DNA from: Fimbriiglobus ruber
GTDB lineage: Bacteria; Planctomycetota; Planctomycetia; Gemmatales; Gemmataceae
Assembly (NCBI RefSeq): GCF_002197845.1
Contig: NZ_NIDE01000019.1
Span: forward strand, 1-64,000
Direction of reading: 5' to 3'
Length of the DNA: 64,000 nt
The position numbers and the translations under genes were made by a program. The notes under the pieces were generated by a model. It searched no databases, was not told the origin of the DNA, and saw only the letters and a list, made by a program, of their open reading frames with translations. Numbering within the stretch: position 1 is the first letter of the stretch; the number at the start of each line of letters is the position of its first letter. Below are positions 1 through 10,537 of the stretch, piece by piece.

Positions 1-2460
1 GAGCCGTTCGTCCCTGTGCTGGACACGTACCCGGCGGGTGGGGTGATGCGGACCTCGTAGGACCCGGGGACGAGGTCGGTGAACAGGTACTGGCCGCTCG
101 CGTTCGTGGTCGTCGTGATCGGGCTGTTGTTCTGGTCGAGGATCGGGTTGCCGTTGCCGTCGAGGAGTGTGACGGTGACGCCCGGGAGCCCGGTCTCGCC
201 ATTGTCGAGTGTGCCGTCGTTGTTGGCGTCGACCCACACGGTGTCGCCGAGGGACAGGGGCTGGAAGACGCCGAAGTCGACGTTCAGGTTGGCGTCGCCT
301 GCGGTGTCCGGGTTGGTACCGGGCGCGGAGAGGGTGACGGAGCCGCTGGTGCTGGTGGTGGGGGTCGTCTGGGTGCCGTGGTCGGTGCTGTTGGTCGGGT
401 CGGTGAACCCGACCCCGGTGGCTGGCTCGTACGGCCCGGTCGGGGCCGTTGGTGCCGGTGCTGGACACGTACCCGGCAGGGCGGGGTGATCTGCACGGTG
501 TACGTACCCGGGATCAGATCGGTGAACAGGTAGTTGCCGTTACCGGCGGTGGTCGTGGTGGCGACCGGGGTGGCCCCGCTGAACAGGACGACGGTGACCC
601 CGTTGAGCCCGGTCTCGCCGTCGAGTGTGCCGTCGTTGTTGGCGTCGACCCACACGGTGTCGCCGAGGGACAGGGGTTGAAGACGCCGAAGTCCTGGTGG
701 TGTCGCTATCGGCGTCGGTGGCCGGGTTGGGGTTGCCGCCCGGGGTCGGGGCCTCGCGGTCGGCTCGGTCCCGAGGCGAGGGTGACGACCGGTCCGGTCA
801 CCGCCGCCCGGCTGGGTCGTCCCGTGGTCCTGGGTCCGACCGGACCCGAGCGGGCTGGGCTCGAACGGTCCGGTCGGGCTGCCGTTGTGCCGGTGCTCGA
901 TCTGTCCGGCGAGGCCGGGGGGCGATTGGCGGCCGGGATGGAGGTACTGCCGGGATGAGGTCGGTGAACAGTACCCGCCCTGGCGTTCGTGGTGGTCGTG
1001 GCGACCGGGGTGGCCGCTGTCGAGGACGACGGTGACCCGTTGAGTCCGTCCTCGCCGTTGTCGAGTGTGCCGTCGTTGTTGGCGTCGACCCACACGGTGT
1101 CGCCGAGGGACAGGGGGGAGACGCCGAAGTCGACGTTCAGGTTGGCCGTGTTGGCCCCGCCGGTGCCGGGGTCGGGGTTGCCGGCGGTGCCGGGGGCGGC
1201 CAGGGTGACGGCGGCCGAGGTGATGGTGGCCCCGGCGGTGGTCCCGTGGTCGGTGCTGTTGGTCGGGTCGGTGAACCCGACCCCGGTGGCTGGCTCGTAC
1301 GGCCCGGTCGGGGAGCCGTTGGTGCCGGTGCTGGACACGTACCCGGCAGGCGGGGTGATCTGCACGGTGTACGTACCCGGGATCAGATCGGTGAACAGGT
1401 AGTTGCCGTTACCGGCGGTGGTCGTGGTGGCGACCGGGGTGGCCCCGCTGAACAGGACGACGGTGACCCCGTTGAGCCCGGTCTCGCCGTTGTCGAGTGT
1501 GCCGTCGTTGTTGGCGTCGACCCACACGGTGTCGCCGAGGCTGAGGGGCTGGAAGACGCCGAAGTCGACGTTGAAGTTAGCGTTGCCGACTCCGGTGGGT
1601 CCGGTGTCCGGGTTGGAGCCTGGGGCGCTCAGGGTGACGGGCGCGCTGGTAATGGTCGTGGCAGACGTCTGGGTGCCGTGGTCGGTGTTGTTGGTGGCGT
1701 CGGTGAAGGTGGCTGACCCGGGTTCAAAGGGGCCGGCCGGGGAGCCGTTGGTACCGGTGCTGGAAATGTACCCGGCGGGCGGGGTGATCTGGACCTCGTA
1801 AGTGCCGGGCAGCAGGTTGTCGAATTCGTAGTGTCCGGCGGAGTCGGTGGTGGTGGTGACCGGGTTACCGGCGACCAGGATGGGATTGCCGTTGCCGTCG
1901 AGGAGTGCGACGGTGACGCCCGGGAGTCCGACCTCGCTAGCATCGAAGCTGCCGTCGTTGTTGGTGTCGTTCCACACGAAGTTGCCGAGCGACAGCAGCG
2001 GTTCAAAGCCGGCGTCGAGAGTGTGGTCGTCCTGACCGGCGGTGCCGAGGGTCACCGTGTTCGCGCTCGCGGTCGCTTCAATAAAGTCGGTGGTGCTGTT
2101 CAGCACGCCGTTCGAGTCGCGGGCGGCCCCGTTCGCGGTTGAGTCGTTAAACGGCGTGGTCGGAGTCAGTCCGGCCAGTGCCGTTTGCTGATTAGCCCCG
2201 GTGGCATTTTGGATCTGGATTTGGTACGTGCTGCCGGCCGTGAGCGGCAAGGCATAGATGGCGCTCGACGTGCTGGAGCGGGTGGTGTCATTGCTGAAGT
2301 AGTAGTCGCCGTTCGCGTCGGTGGTCGCGGTGGCGATCGGGTTCGTCCCGGCCGCGTTGTACAGTATCACCTTGACGCCGGCGATGCCCGGCTCGCCCGC
2401 GTCCTGGATGCCGTTTCCGTTGGTGTCTTTCCAGACCCGGTTGCCGATTTCGATCGGGGC
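1..2460 (-). repeat. Tandem SdrD B-type coding repeats
   Basis: At least six units of about 430-460 bases encode the same domain, each with a VW-DxNNDG loop at its start and a TPPAGY-SSTGTNGSP linker. The units near 1500, 1080, 640 and 220 are nearly identical at the DNA level, while those near 2450 and 1990 are more divergent. The left units contain base insertions and deletions relative to each other: an extra G near 480, missing bases near 672, and several between 900 and 1060. Recent duplication or collapse during assembly would both give this pattern. Confidence 0.85.
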
Positions 2461-4548
2461 GGGTGTGGTCAGGATCGTGAGCCCACCGATCCCGTTGGCC
2501 TTGCCGAAATTAGTATCATGATTGGTATTTTGGCCATACAGCTGATAGGCCTTGTCGATTTTTCCGGTCGAAAGGTTGTTAAATCTTATACCGCCCGTCT
2601 GGAATGTTCCCGTGTAGAACGGGTCGAAGTTGTTATCGACGACGTCCGGGAATCCGGGCATCTCGGCCACGGCACCACCGTCGACGTAGCCGTGGCCGCC
2701 GGTAGGGTCATAGTCTTGTTCAAAGAACTGGCCACCACCGGGACCGAACCCGGTTCCCGAACTGTAGCCGTTTTCTCCGGCAACGGGGCCCTTCCCGTTG
2801 TTTTCCAGTGTCCATCCGCTGGCAACATTACCAGGCGTATTAATAAACGCCTGCAAGGTTTCGCCGGCGGGGTATGTTTCGTAGGTCGTAGTTTGAGAAG
2901 CAACAGCAGGGTTGACCGGCGTGAAGTCGCCGCCTTGGTCACCCGACCGGTCCCGGAAGCCCAGGGTCATATTTCCGTTCGCGTCGAACGCGATGCCGGT
3001 TAACATTGGTTGGGGGTACGAGAAACCCGAAGTGGTGATGTCATTTTTGTAAGTCGGCGTCCAAGGATTCCAGTTAGCGGTACCGGCGTTCTCGAACCGG
3101 GCCGCCTCGTCCCGGTTGTAGTTCATGTTCGCGATGCTGAACACGGGGCTAGTACCGAACTGAAGTGTCGTCGGGTTCAACTGGTAGACGTAGGCGTGCA
3201 GTTTGGTCGGATCCCCCGCGACGGTCCCGCCGTTAGTCGTGCTTTCCGCGCTATTTATGATGCCGATGTAGACTTCGCCGTTGTAATAGGTAACTGCGAA
3301 GGGTTGAAGGTCGCCGTCCGGATTGTTGGCAGTTGCCCCCGTCGCATTATCATTCACCGACGTTCCCGCATTTACTTTCGCCACAGTCGGGATCGGTACG
3401 ATCTTGATATCGGCGGGGGTAACCGGCCGGCCGAGGTTCAGTGGGATGACGTAAAGCGAACGGTTAGCCAAGTTCATCGCGTACAGGGTGGATCCGTCGT
3501 CCGAAACGGCTACCCCGCCTAGCCCCGTCTTACCGACCGCGTCCCAGCTGGTGTAGTCATCTCCGGTGTAAGGATCGACGTAGGCACCCGCGGTGAAGAG
3601 ACTGTCGTCAAAGTACGGCGAACTGCCCGCCGGTGTGGTGGATGTGTCGTGCGTGTATGCGGCGCGGAAGTCGGCCCCGGTCGTATTTGCACCGAGTAGC
3701 TGGTTGAGGTTAACGAGCAGCGAAACCGAATTTGTCGCCGGGTTAATGGCGTAAATCGAGCCGCTTCCCGAGTACCCGTCAACAGTCGGGCCGTAGCCCG
3801 CGTGGAGTTTGGTGTAGGCGGCGGCGTACACGATGCCCGTCTGTCGACTCGAAGCCAACCCGAAGATCGACCCGACCTGGGACGCGGTGGCGAGCGTTGT
3901 GGGCGTCGGGTCGGCCGGGTTGGCCGGGTTAGTGCTGCTGTCGCCCGCGGCGTAGGGGAACGATTGAATGACCGCGCTGGATTGGTTCGGTCCGTTTACC
4001 TGGTCGCCGTATGTGAACTGGCTGCTGACGATGGTCGGGTTGTTGACGCTGTAGCTGTTTGGCTGGACGAGCCCGACGTCCACGCCCGTGGCCCCGCCGG
4101 CGACGAACTGGACGGTGGTTCCCGAGTTCGGTCCTTGCGGGCCGGCCTGGAATCCGGCCGGCAAGTTTGTGAATTCGACCCGGTAAATAGTACCGGAGAC
4201 GATCGAGCCCGAATTCAGGGTGTACGTCCCGTCGGACGCGGTGGTGGTATTCGCGACGGCGGTGTTTGCGGCGTTGTAAGCCGTGACCGTGAGCCCACTC
4301 ACGCCCACGTCCACGGCCGTTCCGATGGTCCCGGCGCCGCTGTTCGCGAGCGTAACGCCCGTGTCGAACGTGCCGTTGGCGTTGAAATCCTCGAACGCCA
4401 GGCCAGCGATTGTGGCCGGCACCAACCGATCCTCCAGGCACTTCAGGGTCAGCTCGTGCTGGCGGGTCCGCCGGCGGCGGATCGTCCGCTGGCGGCGGGG
4501 GGAGAACAGCGAACGGATCCAGTTGGGCCAGAATTTGGGCGATTTCAT
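1..4548 (-). CDS. Giant SdrD-type B-repeat surface protein, partial and frameshifted
   Basis: The gene starts at the ATG at 4548 and is open to 706; the same protein continues in other frames to the left edge, so both its 3' end and its true length are outside the window. The N-terminus has a basic stretch and then the motif CLEDRLVPA (about residues 37-45), shared with two other proteins here and typical of planctomycete exported giants. Residues 46-160 look like a degenerate B-type domain, and residues 190-690 form a large extracellular region with no recognised fold. From about residue 697 come SdrD B-like domains (motif LGDxVWxDxNNDGxxD, ending LPGTYxVQITPPAGY) starting near 2455, 1990, 1545, 1112, 680 and 260. 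The DxNNDGxxD loops are expected to bind calcium. Adhesin or S-layer-like function is inferred. Several single-base indels between about 480 and 1060 break the frame and are probably sequence errors in the repeats. Confidence 0.85.
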
Positions 4549-5762
4549 GGAAGTAATCTCTTTTTGTAAAATGGACTTTTGCTGTTAAAAACAAAAAATA
4601 ATTATTGATTCTTCCGGATAAAGCCTGAATGGCTGTTGAAGTACTTACAAATCAATGGATTTCGCCTTTCTCACGGAAAGGCGATTCTGAGACTGCTCTT
4701 CTTTAAGAGAACAGGAGGAGCAGCGCCGACCCGCCATGTCAGGTCAAGGATTACCATTTATGCTTATAAAACCCAATCGCTACATTACTCGGACACGTTC
4801 GACTGCTACTGGTTGTGCCATTTAACTGCTTCAATTTTGGTTTCTGTGTTGCGAAAAACGGATCCGTTGAAATCGGCTGTATCTTCAGCCGAAACGCGCA
4901 GAGTCATTCGCCCCGAATTGTTCAACCGGTATATTGCACGATGATGCGAGTTGAAACAGTGGGCGATTCACTCGGTAAATTCCGGTCAATACAATGGGAT
5001 TATTGTACAGGTTGAATTTCTTGCCAAGTTACTGTTTGCTGGCAATCGTGTCCCTCTTTATTGACCTGTTTTGCGAGTCACTTCAGGTCGTTCTCGATTC
5101 GGCTCTCGTAACGGTAGGACAGAAATGGCTATTGGCATCAGATTTTGTGGGAATTTATTGTGACGAACTGTTAACATTCCTGCATCGTATCGGCGGGCAG
5201 AGTTACTAAAAGCTTACAAACCGACGGAATTTCAGACACTTTGAATAAAGCACATCGGCATAAATACGCGCAGAAGTGCGCAGAAATTGACGCGGCTTTT
5301 AGGCCGGAAGAACAAATCGAGCAATCGAAGGGTGTCGGCATTGTTGACACTTTGGTATGCGATGGGTGATAAGTGGTCGCTCATCGCGGCAGTTTCTTTG
5401 TGGGTGTAATTTTTATATGTGACGAATAATTTCTCGATCTTCTATTAAATGCGCATCGAATTGATTACTGATCATCACACTGTTCGCATGGGTCAAGCTC
5501 GCTATATGTAGGAATTGTGTAATGAGCCAGAACCGAAAGAGAGAGACTGTTCACAGACAGGTAATTTAGTCCGTTTCGAACGAGTTGTTTGTCGGCGGTC
5601 GGTGCGGAAATATGGAATGTAGACTTCTAACGACGTCGAGTGCTGTCGGGTCGATCTTTGAGATGTGTTGATTCGCCCGGCGTCGGGGTGGACGTCGCCG
5701 AGCGAATCATAAATGCGGATAGGGTGATGTCGGTTACGATCGCCGGCAGGAATTTCGCGGTA
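4549..5762. other. AT-richer intergenic region, no gene recognised
   Basis: This 1.2-kb stretch is visibly richer in A and T than the coding DNA on both sides, with several A/T runs near 4560-4610. It lies upstream of the giant surface gene (minus strand) and downstream of the secreted protein gene that ends at 5763. Short open frames occur (for example 4636-4944), but they lack a ribosome-binding site, family resemblance and the local codon bias. It may carry the promoter of the surface gene or a small RNA; neither can be shown from sequence alone. Confidence 0.6.
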
Positions 5763-6653
5763 TTACTTCCCGGTCATGACCCATTTTTTCCAGCCGGCTT
5801 CCAGGTCGTCGGCTTTCCAGTCGGCGGCTGTGAAGGCGGTGTCGACGCCTGGGGTGGTGCCGTTTTCGTCGGGCTTGAATGCGCCGAGGAACAACGGGAA
5901 TTTGTCCGCGACGGGGCCGAACGCGAGGTATTCGGCGAAACTCGACGCGACGAGTTCCCGGTCCGGCGACGCACTGTCGCCCCACACCCAGGACGGCTTG
6001 AACGGCTCACCGCGCGTCTTGTTATAAAGCGCACGCACCTTCGATTTGAACGCGGCGAGTTTCGCGGCGTCCGACCGGGCCAGCGTGGCCCGACCGAATC
6101 CCGTTTGCAGCCATTCGGGCAGGTTCGTCGTCGCGGTCGTACCGGCTTTCTTGTTTAACAACGCGCCCGCCACCAGAACCGCTGCCTCGGTCGAAATGGC
6201 TACATCGCTCGGCTTGTCGCCCTGCACGATCCCGTCCAGGATGTAAGGCGCGTCCGCCCTGAGCCCGAAGCGATAGGTCTCTCTGCCCTGGGGCACCTGT
6301 CTAAGAGCATCGAGAAGAAACGTCTTGTATTTCTTCTGATCGGTAATCACGTAAATCGAGAGTTTCCCGCCCCAGACGTTCGACGGCGGGTCGAACGTGA
6401 GGGCTTTCGCACCGGTGTCGTGAACCTTTTGCAGCGCGGCCCCGAGGGACTTGGCTTTGTCCTCGGGTAACGAGGCGAAGACCAACAGGTCGGCCGTCTC
6501 CGCGCTAGCCATTTTGAGGTTCGCGGCTTTGAGGTTGTCGGCCGCGGTTTCTTTCTGCTTTTTCACCGCGTCGGCCCGGTCGTCCGCGAAGGCTCCGGCG
6601 GCCGAAAGCCCCGCAACGAGAACGAGGGCTGGGAAAAGGCGGGCGGCGGGCAT
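5763..6653 (-). CDS. Secreted protein of unknown function (peptidase MA/DUF1570-like architecture)
   Basis: I place the start at the ATG at 6653 because AGGAG lies 8 bases upstream and the protein then begins with a signal peptide (MPAARLFPALVLVAG, cleavage probably after AFA near residue 23). The mature part of about 270 residues starts with a charged helix, followed by a segment about a protein clearing its substrate surface in the style of planctomycete peptidase-MA relatives: YVITDQKKYKTFL, a middle stretch on alanine-rich helices, then LPEWLQTGFGRATLA. The position where a zinc peptidase would carry HExxH reads differently (ISTEAAVLVAGALL), so enzymatic activity is doubtful. The gene is divergent from the YyaL-type gene, with about 120 bases between the starts. 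Family assignment is tentative; secretion is well supported. Confidence 0.8.
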   Translation of the reverse strand: MPAARLFPALVLVAGLSAAGAFADDRADAVKKQKETAADNLKAANLKMASAETADLLVFASLPEDKAKSLGAALQKVHDTGAKALTFDPPSNVWGGKLSIYVITDQKKYKTFLLDALRQVPQGRETYRFGLRADAPYILDGIVQGDKPSDVAISTEAAVLVAGALLNKKAGTTATTNLPEWLQTGFGRATLARSDAAKLAAFKSKVRALYNKTRGEPFKPSWVWGDSASPDRELVASSFAEYLAFGPVADKFPLFLGAFKPDENGTTPGVDTAFTAADWKADDLEAGWKKWVMTGK

Positions 6654-6774
6654 GCGCGGGCTCCTGGTGAATTTGCGTAGAGTATAGAACGCTTTGCGTT
6701 GGCGAATTCGGGCCGACTCGGACATAGTAATTCAACGCCCGCCCGCCGTCACGCATCATCCGCCGAGGCTGCAG

Positions 6775-8718
6775 ATGTCACCCCGCTTGCCCCGTTTACT
6801 TCTCACGGCGGTCGCCCTTTCGGCACTGGCCGCAGCCGGCAGCCGGGCCGCCGAACCGACGCCCAAGGGTAAGCCGAACAAGCTGGCGCGGGAAGTCAGT
6901 CCGTACCTCCTGCAGCACGCCCACAACCCGGTCGACTGGCACCCGTGGGGGGCGGAAGCATTCGAGAAGGCGAAGAAAGAAGGGAAACTCGTGTTCCTTT
7001 CGATCGGCTACAGTTCGTGTCACTGGTGCCACGTCATGGAGAGGGAGTCGTTCTCCGTGCCGGCCGTTGCCGAAATTTTGAACGCGAATTTCGTCTGTAT
7101 CAAGGTCGACCGGGAGGAACGGCCGGACGTGGACGAGGTGTACATGACCGCGCTTCAGCAAACTGGCGTGGGCGGCGGGTGGCCGCTCTCGATGTTTCTG
7201 ACGCCGGAGGGCAAGCCGATCTTTGGCGGCACCTATTGGCCGCCCGAGGACCGCGTCATTGAGGGCCAAACCGTCCAGGGGTTCAAGTCGACGCTCAAGC
7301 GTGTCGTGGAACTGAACAAGGAGAAGCACAAGGAACTCTTCGCCCAGGCGGACTCGATCGCCGAAATGACGGTCAAAGCCCTCGACCGCAACACCACCGT
7401 GCTGCCCGTCAAACTCGACCGAGAACTTGTCGCCTCCGCGGTCAATTCGTTCGACATGGACCCCGTTCACGGCGGCTTCGGTCTGAAATATCGGGACTAC
7501 AAGGGGACCAAGTTCCCCCGCGTGCCGGCGCTGGGGTTGCTTCTTCGGGAGGGCCGGAAAGACGAGTTTTCCGCCGTCGGAAAGCTCGTCGCGCTGACAT
7601 TAGATCAGATGGCCGCGGGCGGGATTTACGACCACATCGGCGGGGGCTTCCACCGCTACAGCACCGAGCGGACCTGGACCGTGCCGCACTTCGAGAAGAT
7701 GCTGTACGACAACGCCCAACTCGTCGAACTCTATTCGGTGGCTTACAAGCTCACGCCCAAGCCGGCGCACAAGCGGGTCATCGAGGAGACGCTGGAGTTT
7801 GTCGAGCGGGAATTGACATCGCCGGAGGGCGCGTTTTATTCCGCGCTCGACGCGGACAGCAACGGCCACGAGGGCGAGTTTTACGTCTGGACCGCGAAGG
7901 AGATCGACGACGTCCTCGGGGCGGGCGACGACGCGACGCTATTTAAGCTCGTATACGGCGTAGAAAAGCCGAATTTCGAGGAGAAGTATTCGATTCTTCG
8001 TCTCTCCAAGCCGCTCGCCGAGTCCGCGAAGGAACGCAAAGTCACCGAAGACGAACTTCTTACGAAGCTGGCCCCGATGAAGGCCAAACTGCTGGCCGCG
8101 CGGGCCAAGCGCGTCCGCCCGTTCCGGGACACCAAGATCCTGACCGGGTGGAACGGCCAGATGATCGCCGGGTACGCCCGCGCGGGTGGATCGCTCGGCG
8201 AGACGAAGTATGTGCGGGCGGCCGAGAAAGCCGCGGACTTTCTGTTGAGCTACATGCGAACGAAGGACGGCCGATTGTTCCGCATCTACGCCGCCCAGCC
8301 GGGCGCGAAAGCCGAAGCCCGCCAACCCGCGTTTCTGGAAGATTACGCTTACCTGACGCACGGCCTGTTGACGCTCCATGAGGTGACGGGTGACGCCAGG
8401 TGGCTCACCGCTGCTCGGGAAGTGACCGATCAGATGTTAAAATGGCACGCCGACGAAGCCCGGGGCGGGTTTTACATCACCGCGAACGACGCCGAAAAAC
8501 TGTTCGCCCGCGGGAAAGATTCCTACGACGGGGCTCAACCCTCAGGGAACGGCACGGCGATTCGGAATTTGGTGCGATTAGCGGCACTCACAAAGGACGA
8601 AAAGTACAAGACGGCAGCCGAGAAAGCGTTGACCATCTTCGCGCCGGTATTGAAGGCCAACCCCCATTCCGCGCCGCTGACTGCCGAGGCGCTCTCGCTA
8701 TGGTTGGAAGGGAGATAA
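6775..8718 (+). CDS. YyaL/SSP411-type thioredoxin-domain protein (DUF255)
   Basis: The ATG at 6775 has GAGG six bases upstream and gives a signal peptide ([28 protein letters not shown]); an earlier in-frame start at 6694 would bury it. The mature protein begins with the family hallmark [17 protein letters not shown] and the thioredoxin-like active site SSCHWCHVM (CxxC), followed by [19 protein letters not shown]. The remainder, about 450 residues, is the alpha/alpha-toroid typical of the N-acylglucosamine epimerase-like half, with [27 protein letters not shown]. Length (647 aa) is normal for the family. The biochemical role of this family is unsettled; a redox or sugar-related role is only inferred. 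Export is unusual for the family and may reflect a periplasmic version in planctomycetes. Confidence 0.93.
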   Translation: MSPRLPRLLLTAVALSALAAAGSRAAEPTPKGKPNKLAREVSPYLLQHAHNPVDWHPWGAEAFEKAKKEGKLVFLSIGYSSCHWCHVMERESFSVPAVAEILNANFVCIKVDREERPDVDEVYMTALQQTGVGGGWPLSMFLTPEGKPIFGGTYWPPEDRVIEGQTVQGFKSTLKRVVELNKEKHKELFAQADSIAEMTVKALDRNTTVLPVKLDRELVASAVNSFDMDPVHGGFGLKYRDYKGTKFPRVPALGLLLREGRKDEFSAVGKLVALTLDQMAAGGIYDHIGGGFHRYSTERTWTVPHFEKMLYDNAQLVELYSVAYKLTPKPAHKRVIEETLEFVERELTSPEGAFYSALDADSNGHEGEFYVWTAKEIDDVLGAGDDATLFKLVYGVEKPNFEEKYSILRLSKPLAESAKERKVTEDELLTKLAPMKAKLLAARAKRVRPFRDTKILTGWNGQMIAGYARAGGSLGETKYVRAAEKAADFLLSYMRTKDGRLFRIYAAQPGAKAEARQPAFLEDYAYLTHGLLTLHEVTGDARWLTAAREVTDQMLKWHADEARGGFYITANDAEKLFARGKDSYDGAQPSGNGTAIRNLVRLAALTKDEKYKTAAEKALTIFAPVLKANPHSAPLTAEALSLWLEGR

Positions 8719-8872
8719 TCTGGGGCTTTTGGTGGGAGAGGATTCCCTTTCGCCGGTGCCGGGCTTGATCAACTTCGGCAAAGTTGCCATATCGGCCGGC
8801 ACCACAAACCCGCCCGGTCCCGATTCTTGCCGACCCGTACAATAGTCGAACATACCGCTCTGAGACACCCAC

Positions 8873-10072
8873 ATGGATTCGCTCGATACCCCGCCCGCTC
8901 CCGCCATCGATCCGGCGATTTACGACAGACTTCGGGCTTCGCTCGAAACGTCCGGTCCCCTCGTCGCGGTCGATCGACTTTGTGACGAACTCCGCAAGGC
9001 CGAAGATTTCCAAAATCTGTTCTACGCCCGACTGATGCGTAAACGGATCGAACTCGGCCTTTCGCCGTTTCCGACCGGACCGTCCACCGAACTGCCGCCG
9101 GAGACGCACGAGGCTTACGAGAACACGATCCGCGAGGCCGGTCGAGAGATCGGGCACATCTACCTGGAACGCCGGGACATCCCGAAAGCGTGGGTTTTCT
9201 TCCGAATGCTCGGCGAACCCGGGCCGGTGAAGGAGGCCCTGGCGAAATACCAACCCGGCCCGGACGACGACGCCTATCCGGTGGTCGAAGTCGCCTGGCA
9301 GCACGCGGTTTTGCCGGAGAAGGGCTTCGACATCATCCTCGACCGGCACGGCGTCTGCTCGGCCATCACCATGGTCCACTCGGCAGACCTCTCGCAGAAC
9401 CCGGCCGTTCGCGAATACTGCGTCAAGCGGCTCGTACGGGCACTACACGAACAGCTTTTGGAACGACTCCGCGGCGACTTGGAAGCGCGGGGGACGCCGG
9501 CGGCCACGGACGCGACGATCCCGCAAATACTCGCCGTCCACCCGGACATCTGCGCCGACGACGCCTACCACATTGACGTCTCGCACCTGTCCTCGGTCGT
9601 GCAACTGGCGATCCAGCTTTCCAGGTGCCCCGAACTGGAATTGGCCCGGGATTTGTGTGAATACGGCGTCAAGCTCTCGCCGGGGCTCCGCGGCAACAAC
9701 GACCCGCCGTTCGAGGACACCTACGTCGACTATCTCAAGTTCCTCGACGTGTTGACGGGTCGAGATGTTGAGGGCGGACTCGCGCATTTTCGCGACAAGT
9801 TGCCGAAAGCAGCTGAAGAAGGGTATCAGTTTCCGGCCGAGGTGATGGTGAACTTGCTGTTGAAGGCGGACCGACTCCGCGAGGCCCTTCAGGTGGCCCG
9901 GGAATATCTGCCCAACGCCGACGAGCGGCAAATGAGCTGCCCGGGTGTGACGGAACTCGCCCGCCGGGCTGGAGATTTTGACGCATTGGCTGACGCGGCC
10001 AGGACAAAAGCCGACCCGGTCAATTACCTGGCCGGCCTCATCGCCGCTCACGCCGTCCCTTATAAGCTTTAA
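8873..10072 (+). CDS. Conserved-looking cytoplasmic protein of unknown function
   Basis: This 399-residue protein starts at the ATG at 8873. There is no signal peptide or membrane segment. It is largely helical by appearance, with charged amphipathic stretches (ERLRGDLEARG, REALQVAREYLPNADER) resembling a solenoid of helical hairpins, and it has conserved-looking segments such as DRHGVCSAITMVHS and HPDICADDAYHIDVSHLSSVVQ. I do not recognise the family. It stands 154 bases after the YyaL-type gene in the same direction, so co-transcription is possible. Codon use matches its neighbours and the frame is uninterrupted, so it is very likely a real gene. Confidence 0.8.
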   Translation: MDSLDTPPAPAIDPAIYDRLRASLETSGPLVAVDRLCDELRKAEDFQNLFYARLMRKRIELGLSPFPTGPSTELPPETHEAYENTIREAGREIGHIYLERRDIPKAWVFFRMLGEPGPVKEALAKYQPGPDDDAYPVVEVAWQHAVLPEKGFDIILDRHGVCSAITMVHSADLSQNPAVREYCVKRLVRALHEQLLERLRGDLEARGTPAATDATIPQILAVHPDICADDAYHIDVSHLSSVVQLAIQLSRCPELELARDLCEYGVKLSPGLRGNNDPPFEDTYVDYLKFLDVLTGRDVEGGLAHFRDKLPKAAEEGYQFPAEVMVNLLLKADRLREALQVAREYLPNADERQMSCPGVTELARRAGDFDALADAARTKADPVNYLAGLIAAHAVPYKL

Positions 10073-10537
10073 CAAAATTTCAGGCTTTGTCTGTTATTTT
10101 CAAAGTGTGACTTCGCCCGACGGGGTCAAGACTGTGAGAAGGAATGGGCGTAAAAAATGAACTAACCGGAATTCTCGTGCCGACCGTATCAGTCGGCCGA
10201 AACATGATCTACCCTAGACTTCTACCCAGATTTCCTTCCGTCCTTCACCAAACCCGCGGGTATAATGTCTTTGTCGACAAGGAACACCGGCCGCGAACCC
10301 GTTCGGGGCGGGTGTTGTCAATGTTTTTCGTCTGTGGCCATTTAGTTTGCCACACGTAGAATTTTTCGCCTACCGATCATTTTGCGCCGGAACTGCGGTC
10401 GGTGGCCCCTGCGACATCCGATAACTACCGTTCGCCGGCCTTCTGTCTGCCGTGATACCGTGGCCGGAAAGCTGATGAGTTTTCAAGTGTTATGACCTAC
10501 GGCTGCCATCTGCGGCCGGGTTTAGGATTGTAAGCCG
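10073..10537. other. Intergenic region upstream of the sigma factor gene
   Basis: No gene is supported in these 465 bases. A small hairpin at 10179-10197 (GCCGAC, 7-base loop, GTCGGC) may end transcription of the preceding gene. The stretch 10230-10380 is AT-richer and may hold the sigma factor promoter, but I see no convincing -35/-10 pair. Confidence 0.5.

Noticed and set aside
4636-5209. Short plus-strand frames in the AT-rich gap (4636-4944, 4815-5015, 4994-5209)
   Set aside because: No ribosome-binding sites, no family resemblance and overlap with one another; the codon use differs from real genes nearby.
5640-6158. A 172-codon plus-strand frame overlapping the secreted protein gene end
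   Set aside because: It is antisense to the secreted protein, begins in the AT-rich gap and has no recognisable domain.
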